In this document: positions 6,938 to 14,664 of the stretch, piece after piece
Layout: each line of letters opens with the position of its first letter
How positions within the stretch are numbered: position 1 is the stretch's first letter
Assembly: GCA_023423015.1 (NCBI GenBank)
Contig: JAFAGE010000064.1
Location: 1-18,169 of the forward strand
Reading direction: 5' to 3'
Source: Bacteroidota bacterium
Lineage (GTDB): Bacteria > Bacteroidota > Bacteroidia > Chitinophagales > Chitinophagaceae
DNA: 18,169 bases
Notes under the pieces: model-generated
The model's input: only the letters and a program-made list of their open reading frames with translations
What the model was told of the DNA's origin: nothing
Databases searched by the model: none
Program-made: the position numbers and the translations under genes

Positions 6938-8293
6938 CTACAACCTGCGCACTTTAATGTTCCTGAAACTTACTTTGTCGCCATGATCCTGTAAGAGGAT
7001 ATGACCCTCGCGGGCTTCGCCAAAGTTTGGCCATATCTTATACTTACTATTTGCAACAAGTTTCCTGTATTCTTCTGAATTGCGCTGGTATTCGAGGACT
7101 TTGACACCATTCAGATAGTGTTCCACCTTATTGTCGGGATACACCACTATGCGGCCATTGTTCCACTGGCCAGGCTGCCGGATAAATCGCGTTTGTTTTT
7201 CGGCTTTGATGAGATCATATAATGAGGCAAGTGTTCTGTTGCCGGCAATACCGAGTTTTGCGTCGGGATGTAAACTATCGTCGAGAACCTGGTATTCGAG
7301 GCCGATCGCTGAACCGTCGGTTTGTTCCTGGAGGGTTACAAAATATTTTACACCGCTGTTACCTCCGGGAGAAATATTGAAACTGAATGAAAGATCGAAC
7401 GCGCTGAATTTATCTGTTGTGATAATGTCGCCCCCATTTGCACTTTCCTTTCCTTCTGCCGGTAACACATTCAAGTTTCCATTTTCAATCTGCCATCCTT
7501 TTGCAGGAAATGCGTTGGATCTTGCGCTGCGCCAGCCATTGCTGGTCTTTCCATCGAACAACAATTTCCAGCCACCACTCTTTTCATAACTGGTAAGTTG
7601 ATTGGGTTGCAGATTTACAACGAAGATGTTTCTGTCGGGTTTTGAAAGCTTAGGCTTTGAAGTATTGATGCGGACGTTTTTGAAATAAACCTTGCTTCCT
7701 TCATGTTGCGGGTTGTTTATGGAATGTACCTGCAGTGCGATAAATCCACTTTGGTCGATGGTATCGGCAACATAAGCTACTACCTTATTGTTGACATATG
7801 TGACCATTTCATTCCCTACACACTCGATTCTGAATTTATTGAACTCACCTACCTTGAAATAAGAGCGCGCGGCTTCATTTAGAGATAGAGGATATAACCA
7901 TTGACGCCGACCTTCATCATATATTCCTCCTGTCCATGAGCGCGACGATGGATCCACCTCTACCTGTCGTCCATACACACGACCTTTACCATCGTTTCCG
8001 GCGGGATCGTAATGACTACGTGTTTGAATACCCGAATTATTGAAAGTGTCTTCTATTTTTATATCGGCTTCCAGGATAAAGTCGCCATATTCCACTTCAG
8101 TAACCAGGAAACTATTGGGTGTGTTGGCTACTGCAGAGCCAACGATCATACCATCAGCGACTTTGTATTCTGCCTTTCCTCCCAGCTGTTTCCATCCGGT
8201 CAGTGAGGTTCCGTCGAATAAATTCTTCCATTGTGCAAAACTAGTTACCGGTAGAAGTATTACCAGGATGAGCCATGTAGCAAGCCTAATCAT
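6938..8293 (-). CDS. Secreted tandem DUF1080 (3-keto-glycoside hydrolase-type) protein
   Basis: A 451-residue secreted protein made of two DUF1080 (PF06439) domains. The signal peptide is MIRLATWLILVILLPVTSFA, followed at once by QWKNLFDGTSLTGW, the typical DUF1080 opening. Domain 1 spans about 21-208 and includes FNNSGIQTRSHYDP and GRQVEVDPSS. Domain 2 spans about 235-451, opening with WKLLFDGKTSNGW and including NSGVKYFVTL and GLEYQVLDD. Both have the concanavalin-like beta-sandwich pattern, with the GxE(Y/V)Q-type segments thought to line the active site. Family members have been described as 3-keto-disaccharide hydrolases/lyases. I chose the ATG at 8293 because it gives a clean signal peptide; the frame extends to an ATG at 8356, which would put 21 odd residues before it. 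It lies convergent to inositol oxygenase with a 50-base gap lacking a clear terminator. Confidence 0.88.
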   Translation of the reverse strand: MIRLATWLILVILLPVTSFAQWKNLFDGTSLTGWKQLGGKAEYKVADGMIVGSAVANTPNSFLVTEVEYGDFILEADIKIEDTFNNSGIQTRSHYDPAGNDGKGRVYGRQVEVDPSSRSWTGGIYDEGRRQWLYPLSLNEAARSYFKVGEFNKFRIECVGNEMVTYVNNKVVAYVADTIDQSGFIALQVHSINNPQHEGSKVYFKNVRINTSKPKLSKPDRNIFVVNLQPNQLTSYEKSGGWKLLFDGKTSNGWRSARSNAFPAKGWQIENGNLNVLPAEGKESANGGDIITTDKFSAFDLSFSFNISPGGNSGVKYFVTLQEQTDGSAIGLEYQVLDDSLHPDAKLGIAGNRTLASLYDLIKAEKQTRFIRQPGQWNNGRIVVYPDNKVEHYLNGVKVLEYQRNSEEYRKLVANSKYKIWPNFGEAREGHILLQDHGDKVSFRNIKVRRL

Positions 8294-8427
8294 TAATAAA
8301 CATTTTGTTGAAGATAAGGCGTTTATAGAAAAGCGACTTAACACATTGCTGATCATTTTAATGTTTTTTTAATTGTATTTTTTATGAAGCGGGAATAAGT
8401 ATTAGGAGTTTTGTTTTCGCATTTTTA

Positions 8428-8435
8428 TAACTTTT
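8428..8435 (+). promoter_or_regulatory. Possible -7 box for the regulator/kinase operon
   Basis: TAACTTTT, one mismatch from TAnnTTTG, ends six bases before the response regulator ATG at 8442, so any transcript would be nearly leaderless. A TTTTG lies at 8409-8413, closer than the usual -33 spacing. The interval 8294-8441 is AT-rich and must also contain the DUF1080 promoter, which I cannot place. Confidence 0.35.
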
Positions 8436-8441
8436 CCATAC

Positions 8442-9131
8442 ATGGACGAAATCAGGATTCTGCTGGTTGAAGACGAGAAAAAAATAGCCGATTCACTTAA
8501 GAAGGGATTATCCGAACAAAACTATTCTGTTGAAGTAGCGTATGATGGTCTGGAAGGAAAGAAGCTTTTTGAAGCTTACCAATTCGACCTTGTGATTCTG
8601 GATATCAATTTGCCCGGTATGTCGGGATTTTCCCTGTGTAAGAAGATCCGCAATCGCAACCCCAATATTCCGATTGTTATGCTTACGGCGCTTAGTGCAA
8701 CCGACGACAAGATCGAAGGATTTGATGCCGGTGCCGACGACTATATTGTAAAGCCGTTCGAGTTTAAAGAGCTGCTGGTGCGCATCCGCGCGCTACTCAA
8801 GCGTATTCACCAGAATATTCCTGTTGGAAATATTCTTAAAGTGGGCGACCTTGTTATAAACCTCGACAGCAAGGAAGTGGCAAGAGGAGGAAACGGCATA
8901 TCTCTCACGGCTAAAGAATTTCAGCTACTGGAATATCTTGTTCGTAACAGAAACAAGGTTGTGTCAAGGGCTGACATTGCACTTAATGTGTGGGACATCG
9001 ACTTCGACACAAAGACCAATGTGATAGACGTGTACGTAAACTTTCTCCGCAAGAAGCTTGACCATGATCACGATAAAAAGATCATCCACACCCAGGTTGG
9101 CGTAGGCTATATACTAAAGGAGCCCTCGTGA
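8442..9131 (+). CDS. OmpR/PhoB-family response regulator
   Basis: A 229-residue two-domain DNA-binding regulator. The receiver (about 4-120) has the acidic pair E10/D11, the phospho-acceptor D54 in LVILDINLPGMSG, T82 in VMLTALS and K104 in YIVKPF. The winged-helix output domain (about 130-227) contains ISLTAKEFQLLEYL, the recognition region TKTNVIDVYVNFLRKKLD and the C-terminal hairpin VGVGYILK. Every residue needed for phosphotransfer is present. It is closest in character to the CusR/RprY-type regulators that are common in Bacteroidota, but the signal and target genes are unknown. Its stop TGA (9129-9131) is directly followed by the kinase TTG start in the same reading frame, and the kinase ribosome-binding site lies inside its last codons. 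Confidence 0.95.
   Translation: MDEIRILLVEDEKKIADSLKKGLSEQNYSVEVAYDGLEGKKLFEAYQFDLVILDINLPGMSGFSLCKKIRNRNPNIPIVMLTALSATDDKIEGFDAGADDYIVKPFEFKELLVRIRALLKRIHQNIPVGNILKVGDLVINLDSKEVARGGNGISLTAKEFQLLEYLVRNRNKVVSRADIALNVWDIDFDTKTNVIDVYVNFLRKKLDHDHDKKIIHTQVGVGYILKEPS
9116..9122 (+). promoter_or_regulatory. Strong Shine-Dalgarno that sets the TTG start of the kinase
   Basis: AAAGGAG ends nine bases before the TTG at 9132. It sits within the final codons of the response regulator. It supports TTG 9132 as the kinase start, since no in-frame ATG occurs until M121. Such a clear motif stands out here, because most genes in the window lack one. Confidence 0.75.
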
Positions 9132-10505
9132 TTGAAGACCCGGCACAAAATAACATTACTGTTCTCGCTCATCGTTACCGTTATCCTGCTTGTCGTCAGT
9201 TTATCGGTATACTATTTCACACTTCTTGAGCGCCAGGACATCTTCCGTAAAAGGCTAAACAGCCGCGCAAACAACAATGCCCAGGTGTTCGCCTACGAAC
9301 GCGACACCACGAGGCAATTCCTTGATCGGATCAACCAGGCACCCTACGAACTGCTGCCAGCAAAGTCGGTGGAAATCTATGACCTGAACGGCGATCTTAT
9401 TTATCGATACCAGAAAGACCCCGATCACATTACCGGTGCCAGCGAGCAGGTAATCAGTAAGGCAATTGGCAGCGGCCAGGTTTATTATGAAATGCCAGAC
9501 AGGCGCGAAGCTCTTGCGGTGCATTATTCTGAAAACGGAGATGGCATAGTGGTGGTGGTTGCAGCTTACGACGTGGATGGATGGACCCAGCTACAACAGT
9601 TGCGACATATCTTTTTTATAAGTCTGCTAATCGGATCAGTGATCTCACTAATTGCGGGACATCTCTTTTCTAAACAGCTGCTCAAGCCTGTGGCGCAGAT
9701 GATCCGGGAAGTGAATGATATTTCATCACACAATCTTTCGAACCGGTTGAAAACGGGCGTCACACAGGACGAACTGAACGAACTCTCTGCCACATTTAAT
9801 AATCTGCTCGACAGGCTCCAGGAATATTTTGTTGCGCAGCGGCGATTTATTTCCAACGCCTCTCACGAACTCTCAACCCCGCTTACCTCGATCTCCAGCC
9901 AGATGGAAGTAGCCCTTCAAAGACATCGTTCCCCGGAAGAATACCGGCAGGTGATGCATTCGGTCCAGGAAGATGTGGTTCAACTGAGCCAGCTTACCAA
10001 AAGCCTTCTTGAAATCGCAAAGACCGGTTCTGAAGGAAGCATCGAATTACACGAAGTGAGAATCGATGAAATACTCTTCAAAACAATGGCCGATATCAGG
10101 AAGATCAATGCCTCGTACGACGTAGAGCTCAACTTCAGCGAGTCGGGCGGAGACGTAAAAAACTTCGTGGTATTCGGCAACAGCCATCTTCTTTATATCG
10201 CGATCAAGAACATCGTCGAGAATGGTTGCAAGTATTCGCCCGACAATACTGCGCGGATCAATCTTTCATTTGCGGATTCCTCTACGGTGATTGCCGTGTC
10301 GAGTAAAGGAGAAGCGATTGCAGGTGAAGACCGTGATCGTCTTTTTCAACCTTTCTACAGGGCATCGGCTGCCGCCGGCAAAAGTGGATTCGGCCTTGGG
10401 TTGGCGCTGGCACAACGTATTGTTGCTTTACATAAAGGCGTGATCAGGGTTAACTGGGAAGAAGAGGCAGGTAATATTTTCACTGTGTATTTGCCAATGG
10501 CTTGA
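9132..10505 (+). CDS. Sensor histidine kinase partner, TTG start, atypical G1 box
   Basis: A 457-residue membrane kinase. TM1 is at about 8-30, a periplasmic sensor region lies at about 31-155, TM2 is at about 158-178, and HAMP follows at about 180-233. The HisKA phospho-acceptor is H245 in FISNASHELSTPLTS. The HATPase has the N box (KNIVENGCKYSP, N364) and the G2 box GFGLGL (419-424). The G1 box reads SSKGEAIAGED (390-400): the usual Asp of DxGxGI is Ser391 and the second Gly is Ala. A similar relaxed G1 is seen in some CusS-type kinases, so it need not be inactive. The start is TTG at 9132, right after the regulator stop, supported by AAAGGAG upstream and by a normal kinase N-terminus (KTRHKITLLFSL). 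With the regulator it forms a standard two-component operon; the ligand of the periplasmic domain is unknown. Confidence 0.93.
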   Translation: MKTRHKITLLFSLIVTVILLVVSLSVYYFTLLERQDIFRKRLNSRANNNAQVFAYERDTTRQFLDRINQAPYELLPAKSVEIYDLNGDLIYRYQKDPDHITGASEQVISKAIGSGQVYYEMPDRREALAVHYSENGDGIVVVVAAYDVDGWTQLQQLRHIFFISLLIGSVISLIAGHLFSKQLLKPVAQMIREVNDISSHNLSNRLKTGVTQDELNELSATFNNLLDRLQEYFVAQRRFISNASHELSTPLTSISSQMEVALQRHRSPEEYRQVMHSVQEDVVQLSQLTKSLLEIAKTGSEGSIELHEVRIDEILFKTMADIRKINASYDVELNFSESGGDVKNFVVFGNSHLLYIAIKNIVENGCKYSPDNTARINLSFADSSTVIAVSSKGEAIAGEDRDRLFQPFYRASAAAGKSGFGLGLALAQRIVALHKGVIRVNWEEEAGNIFTVYLPMA

Positions 10506-10546
10506 ATAGCTCCTCTGAAATTGGTATCGACTTGTATCAAAGAAAA

Positions 10547-10570
10547 ATCCCCCTGAAAAATCAGGAGGAT
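10547..10570. terminator. Hairpin after the kinase gene, terminator-like mainly on the minus strand
   Basis: A ten-pair stem with one mismatch (10547-10556 with 10561-10570) encloses an AAAA loop, 41 bases after the kinase stop. On the plus strand it is followed by CATTATAT, not a T run. On the minus strand the stem is followed by TTTTTCTTT, the classic intrinsic-terminator layout. It may end kinase transcripts inefficiently and block antisense transcription into the kinase. Confidence 0.5.
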
Positions 10571-10738
10571 CATTATATGGATGGGTTAGTAAGTACAGGA
10601 AATAAAATTTCCCTACACAATATTAAAAAGAATTTTTTCTTTCCAAAAAATTTTTTTCATCTATTTTATCAACATTGATCTTTCAGTTTGTGGAAAAGGC
10701 TAAATGATCCGAGTACGAACGCACATTTTTTTTCAGCC
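10571..10738. other. AT-rich intergenic stretch with no gene
   Basis: The space between the kinase hairpin and the LpxD-like gene holds no convincing gene. It contains runs of A and T around 10621-10665, including a short palindrome AAAGAA-TTTT-TTCTTT, and a weak hairpin GGAAAT-AAA-ATTTCC at 10598-10612. Such tracts can bend DNA or aid a promoter, but no specific site is identified. Confidence 0.4.
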
Positions 10739-10746
10739 TACTTTTG
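10739..10746 (+). promoter_or_regulatory. Candidate -7 promoter box for the LpxD-like gene
   Basis: TACTTTTG is an exact TAnnTTTG match, ending 15 bases before the ATG at 10762. This implies a leader of about 11 nt and argues against the upstream in-frame TTG at 10744, which overlaps the box. No clear -33 element is seen. Confidence 0.5.
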
Positions 10747-10761
10747 TTTCAAACGTTGATC

Positions 10762-11706
10762 ATGAAATTTCCATCACCCGTACCAGTGCAGGAACTGGCT
10801 TCATTTATCGATGCAGAAGTTGTAGGCAACACATCCGGACTTGTTAAGGGCATCAATGAAATTCACAAGGTGGAAGAGGGCGATGTTGTTTTTGTTGATC
10901 ACCCCAAGTACTACGATACCTGTATTCAGTCGGACGCAACCTTTATCATCATCAACAAAAAATTAGAAAGCTTCCCCGAGGGAAAAGCTTTGCTTGTCCA
11001 TCCCGAGCCCTTTGAGGCATATCAATCTATCGTTGAAAAATTCAGGCCATTCAACAGGCAGGATGTTCTGCATAGCAGCGATGTAAAAATTGGACAAGGA
11101 ACCTACCTCTCTCCCAATGTGTTCGTTGGAAAGGGTGTGCAGATCGGCAACGATTGTATCATTCACCCGAACGTTACGATTCTCGATCATTGTATCATCG
11201 GTAACAATGTAATTGTCCAGGCAGGCACAGTGATCGGTTCAGATGCGTTTTACTACAACACGAAAAAGAACCGGGAGGTTTGGTACCGAAAGATGAACAG
11301 TTGTGGCACAGTTGTATTGGAGGATTTTGTTGAGATAGGAGCAGGATGCACGATCGACAGAGGTGTGAGCCACGAAACCCGGATCGGTAGAGGGACCAAA
11401 ATCGACAACCTGGTTCACATCGGCCATGATACGGTGATAGGTAATAACTGCCTGATCGCCGGCCAGGTTGGAATTGCTGGTGCAACAACTATCGGCAATG
11501 GAGTTATTCTTTGGGGACAGGTAGGCGTTTCAAAAACGCTTAGCATTGGCGACAACGCGGTGGTTAACGCGCAAAGTGGTGTTCCATCATCACTCGAGGG
11601 TGGAAAGGTTTACTTCGGAAGCCCCGCTGAAGATGCAAAGACTAAAATGCGTGAATTGGTTTGGATTAAGCGCATTCCCGAACTCTGGAAAAAAGTGATG
11701 GGATAA
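10762..11706 (+). CDS. lpxD: LpxD-like UDP-3-O-acylglucosamine N-acyltransferase
   Basis: A 314-residue left-handed beta-helix acyltransferase. The N-terminal part (about 7-100) matches the LpxD uridine-binding domain in layout (GDVVFVDHPKY, FIIINK). From about 104 to 290 there are hexapeptide repeats such as IGNDCI, IGNNVI, IGAGCT, IGRGTK, IGNNCL and IGNGVI. H222 in LVHIGHDTVIG aligns with the catalytic His of LpxD. The C-terminus (SPAEDAKTKMRELVWIKRIPEL) matches the LpxD helical tail. The family adds a 3-hydroxyacyl chain to UDP-3-O-acyl-glucosamine in lipid A synthesis in the cytoplasm. The ATG at 10762 is chosen over the frame-extending TTG at 10744. It stands alone, not beside lpxC, fabZ or lpxA as is usual for the housekeeping lpxD, so it may be a second copy. 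It converges on the next gene with a 2-base gap. Confidence 0.85.
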   Translation: MKFPSPVPVQELASFIDAEVVGNTSGLVKGINEIHKVEEGDVVFVDHPKYYDTCIQSDATFIIINKKLESFPEGKALLVHPEPFEAYQSIVEKFRPFNRQDVLHSSDVKIGQGTYLSPNVFVGKGVQIGNDCIIHPNVTILDHCIIGNNVIVQAGTVIGSDAFYYNTKKNREVWYRKMNSCGTVVLEDFVEIGAGCTIDRGVSHETRIGRGTKIDNLVHIGHDTVIGNNCLIAGQVGIAGATTIGNGVILWGQVGVSKTLSIGDNAVVNAQSGVPSSLEGGKVYFGSPAEDAKTKMRELVWIKRIPELWKKVMG

Positions 11707-11708
11707 CT

Positions 11709-12797
11709 TTATTGAAATTCGTAATCGTACGGTAAAGCCTCGGCGAGTTTTTTCCAGGCCCAGTATCCTGTATTAATTACATCGTATTGTTCATAGAAGA
11801 AACCATTTTGTTCTATTACAAAACCGTCGCTCACGTCGAGAATGGTAACCTGCATTCTGGTAGACGCGGGTAATTTGAATTCTTCCAGGAATTTTTTGTC
11901 CGGGAATACTTTTTTGTAGCTGATACGGTATTTGCCGGTCCAGTACACGTTCACACTGCTGCTGTCCGCTTCGTAGAGTGAACTATCGTATAACATTGCG
12001 GTAAGGTCGCCCGGTTTGCCACCAATGGTGTCGGTGCCGAGTTTCTCTACAACAAATCCTTCATCGGCAACAATGCTGTCGTACATGGCTGTCATAAAAT
12101 GCAGTCGTGATCCGAGATAGGTTTTTGCACGGTTCTTCTGCCATTGTTCTTTTACTTCTTCAATTGTGTCTATTTCTATAAAGAATGGATAGCCGGTATA
12201 CTGGCTGATCTTGCTGTTGTAATCATAACTGAATGAATCCATCTGGTACCTGATCAGGTATCCGAGCGCGTCGTTACGTATAACCAGGTCTTCGCGCGAG
12301 GTAACTTTCAGGCGGTGTCTTTTTTTGTTTTTAGTATAGAAGAAACGTAGCGCCTGCGGGTTTTCAATGGTGCAGGAGGCGGCGTTGGCAGTGGTCCCAA
12401 TAAAATTGTCGAAGAAGAACGTACCGAAACGTTGCCATCCGTCTTCTACCTCGTTGGTGGCTACTACCGCCACTTCTTCGAGCGAGTTATTCGTTTGTGG
12501 CAATGCTATTTTAAGCGAATCGGACAGTGGTTGAGTATTGCTTATGCGAATACTGCGTGTATCGTATCCGGTATATGAAACGACAAGATCGTATCCTCCG
12601 TTTGACAGGCGGAGAGCAAAGAGACCTTCGCCATCCGAAATAGTTCCCAGTGTAGTATTCTGGGCAAAAACTGAAGCGCCTGCTAATGGTGCGCCTGTGG
12701 CTGAGTCGACTACCGTTCCTTTAACTATAAATGTTTTCTGAGAAAAACCGGTGATTGTGGTGAGGGAAAGGAAAAGAAGAAAGCACAGTTTATTCAT
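11709..12797 (-). CDS. Secreted carboxypeptidase-regulatory-like domain protein
   Basis: A 362-residue exported protein. The signal peptide is MNKLCFLLFLSLTTITGFSQ. It is followed by a CarboxypepD_reg-like beta-sandwich (about 23-105: VKGTVVDSATGAPLAGASV, GLFALRLSNGGYDLVVSYTGY), the domain also found at the front of SusC-type receptors. The remainder (about 115-362) is a conserved-looking Bacteroidota region with the FFFDNFIGTTANA and LGYLIRYQMDSFSYDY segments. No catalytic motif is visible. It ends without a TonB barrel, so it is not itself a receptor and is likely periplasmic or cell-surface. The frame extends upstream to 12830, but the ATG at 12797 is preferred because it overlaps the SDR stop as ATGA and gives a proper signal peptide. 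It is the last gene of the pheS operon. Function unknown. Confidence 0.85.
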   Translation of the reverse strand: MNKLCFLLFLSLTTITGFSQKTFIVKGTVVDSATGAPLAGASVFAQNTTLGTISDGEGLFALRLSNGGYDLVVSYTGYDTRSIRISNTQPLSDSLKIALPQTNNSLEEVAVVATNEVEDGWQRFGTFFFDNFIGTTANAASCTIENPQALRFFYTKNKKRHRLKVTSREDLVIRNDALGYLIRYQMDSFSYDYNSKISQYTGYPFFIEIDTIEEVKEQWQKNRAKTYLGSRLHFMTAMYDSIVADEGFVVEKLGTDTIGGKPGDLTAMLYDSSLYEADSSSVNVYWTGKYRISYKKVFPDKKFLEEFKLPASTRMQVTILDVSDGFVIEQNGFFYEQYDVINTGYWAWKKLAEALPYDYEFQ

Positions 12798-13825
12798 CGT
12801 TGTTGGATTTCGGCCAGGTATCTGCCACATGCCTGTTTTATGGTTTGTTCAAGGTTGGCGAAGGTGAAGCCGGGAAGCGCCGATTTAATTTTTGAATTAT
12901 CGTATCGCGAATGCGATCGGGATATCCGGGCCGTTTCTGCTGTGAGCAATGGTGGCGATCCGGTGAATAACGATCGCAGTTTTTCCATCCGCCATGCCAC
13001 ACCAGCCACGAATGGTCCTGCTTCTTTGTTTGGCCGCCTGATGTTAAAGCCATCGGCGATCGTTTCAAGCAGTTTACGGTAGCTCCAGTTTTCACCATTC
13101 AATATAAAACGTTCGGAATGGATGTTTGTTGCCATCAATTGTATAATCGCGCGCGATACATCTTCTACGTCAACAAATCCGGTGCCGCCTGTAGAAAACC
13201 ACGGGAAACCACTATAAACTTTGCGGAAGATTGCGGTGCTTGAACTGTTCCAGTTGCCGTAACCCAGGATGGTAGAAGGGTTAACGATCACGGCGTTGAG
13301 TCCTTCGGCGATTCCCCGCCACACATGCATTTCGGCGTTGTACTTGCTCACAGCATATACCGTGTTGCGTTTACTTTCTTTCCACGGCGATGATTCAGTG
13401 ACAAGTTCGCCATTCATACTTTTTCCAAGAGCGGCAACTGAACTTACGTGTACAAATCGGCTGACGTTGTGCTCAACAGACACATTCACGATGTTCTCGG
13501 TTCCTTCGACATTTGTGCGCATCAGTGAATCGCTTTCACTGTTCCGGAAAGACACAACTGCGGCAGAATGAATAACTGCTGTTGCTCCATCAACTGCTTC
13601 AGCAAGGCCATCCAGATCAAAAAGATCGCATTCGATCCATTCTGCCTGGTTAAGAATTGATGTATCGATGTATTGGGGAAGGGAAGGTTTACGGCGCAAC
13701 GCGCGAACGCGATAACCAGCCTGGATAAGATCCCTGATTATGTAAGCGCCCAGGAAACCGGTTCCACCTGTTACGAGAATAGTAGATGGTGGTGATATTT
13801 GGGCATTGCTATCCGGGGTATTCAT
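12794..13825 (-). CDS. Extended SDR, NAD(P)-dependent epimerase/reductase-like
   Basis: A 343-residue extended short-chain dehydrogenase/reductase. The Rossmann nucleotide motif TGGTGFLG is at 19-26. An acidic residue pair (CDLFDL, 66-71) marks the adenine-binding region. HSAA is at 86-89, the active-site serines are S128/S129 in VHVSSVAALG, and the catalytic Y157 and K161 are in YAVSKYNAE. It resembles dihydroflavonol-reductase/3-beta-HSD-like enzymes, which act on hydroxyl or keto groups of varied small molecules. The substrate cannot be told. Its ATG lies 17 bases inside the 3' end of the dehydrogenase gene. Its own stop overlaps the next start by 4 bases, so three genes are translationally linked. 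R42 and R44-R45 after the second strand hint at NADP(H). Confidence 0.9.
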   Translation of the reverse strand: MNTPDSNAQISPPSTILVTGGTGFLGAYIIRDLIQAGYRVRALRRKPSLPQYIDTSILNQAEWIECDLFDLDGLAEAVDGATAVIHSAAVVSFRNSESDSLMRTNVEGTENIVNVSVEHNVSRFVHVSSVAALGKSMNGELVTESSPWKESKRNTVYAVSKYNAEMHVWRGIAEGLNAVIVNPSTILGYGNWNSSSTAIFRKVYSGFPWFSTGGTGFVDVEDVSRAIIQLMATNIHSERFILNGENWSYRKLLETIADGFNIRRPNKEAGPFVAGVAWRMEKLRSLFTGSPPLLTAETARISRSHSRYDNSKIKSALPGFTFANLEQTIKQACGRYLAEIQQR

Positions 13826-14663
13826 AAAAACCTTTTCCCGTTTTTTTTCCCAGCAATCCGTTTTCTACCTTTTGCAGTTGAATAACAGACGGCTTGAGTC
13901 TTTCAGGTTTATTCAATGCTTCATAAACAATTGTCGATACTGAATAGTTGACGTCGTTTCCAATCAGATCCATCAGCCGGAAAGGTCCCATACGAAACCC
14001 GGTCGATTCAAGCAGTCGATCTATTGTTTCCACATCGCCATACTGGTTTTCGAGAAGAAATAACGATTCGAGGTAATAGGAACGTGCTACGCGATTGACA
14101 ATAAATCCCGGTGCATCTTTACACACTACGGGGCTCTTGCCAACTGAGACCGCTACTTCGCGCAGGAATCCGATTACTGCAGGTGAAACAAACGGTGTGG
14201 TAATAATTTCTACCAGCTTCATCAGTGTAGCTGGATTAAAGAAATGCATTCCCGCGAAGCGATCGGGTGCAGATATGTGTTCTGCGAGCTGGGTGACTGA
14301 AAGCGATGATGTATTGGTAACTACTATCGTGTCGCTATTGTTTACCTGCAGCAGTTCATTCAGAAGTTTAACTTTCACTCCTGCGTCTTCAACAACGGCT
14401 TCGATCACCAGCTTTGCTTTACATTCCTGCAAGGTGTTTGAAAAGGAAAGGTGGGCGAGAATTGCGGAGCGCTGTTCGCCAGTGATTTTGTTTTTTGCTA
14501 CTAGTTTGTCAAGCTCTTCGTTAATCCGAAAAGCAGCCTTGTCCAGCATCGATCCGCTGATATCATACATTACAACGTCATAGCCATTCGCCGCAAAAAC
14601 CTGGGCGATGCCGCTGCCCATCGTTCCAGCGCCGCAGACACATATCGGGAATTTCGTAGTCAA
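13809..14663 (-). CDS. 3-Hydroxyacyl-CoA / 3-hydroxybutyryl-CoA dehydrogenase, TTG start
   Basis: A 284-residue NAD-dependent dehydrogenase interconverting 3-hydroxyacyl-CoA and 3-ketoacyl-CoA. The Rossmann motif CGAGTMGSGIAQ starts at residue 10, as in stand-alone HBD enzymes of about 282 residues. The catalytic residues of the family are present: the Ser in NTSSLS (119/120), H140 in GMHFFNP, E152 and N190 in FIVNR. The C-terminal domain (about 185-284) has GPFRLMDLIGNDV and the ending KKTGKGFYEY. I place the start at TTG 14663, one base after the pheS stop (TAAATTG), because it puts the Rossmann loop at the normal distance from the N-terminus. The next in-frame ATG, at 14738, lies well inside pheS and would add 25 residues with no family counterpart. 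There is no Shine-Dalgarno; coupling to pheS translation is likely. Confidence 0.92.
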   Translation of the reverse strand: MTTKFPICVCGAGTMGSGIAQVFAANGYDVVMYDISGSMLDKAAFRINEELDKLVAKNKITGEQRSAILAHLSFSNTLQECKAKLVIEAVVEDAGVKVKLLNELLQVNNSDTIVVTNTSSLSVTQLAEHISAPDRFAGMHFFNPATLMKLVEIITTPFVSPAVIGFLREVAVSVGKSPVVCKDAPGFIVNRVARSYYLESLFLLENQYGDVETIDRLLESTGFRMGPFRLMDLIGNDVNYSVSTIVYEALNKPERLKPSVIQLQKVENGLLGKKTGKGFYEYPG

Positions 14664-14664
14664 T

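Noticed and set aside
8294..8356. Upstream ATG for the DUF1080 protein
   Set aside because: It would put 21 residues before a complete signal peptide; the start at 8293 is better, though not proven.
10577..10678. Possible 33-codon ORF (starting MDGLVSTGNK) in the spacer after the kinase
   Set aside because: It runs through A/T homopolymer tracts giving Lys/Phe/Asn-rich sequence, has no ribosome-binding site or promoter, and overlaps the flank of the hairpin.
14095..14583. Long open frame (162 codons) on the plus strand opposite the hydroxyacyl-CoA dehydrogenase
   Set aside because: The dehydrogenase on the minus strand has all catalytic residues; this frame is Ser/Thr-rich antisense shadow with no recognisable domain.
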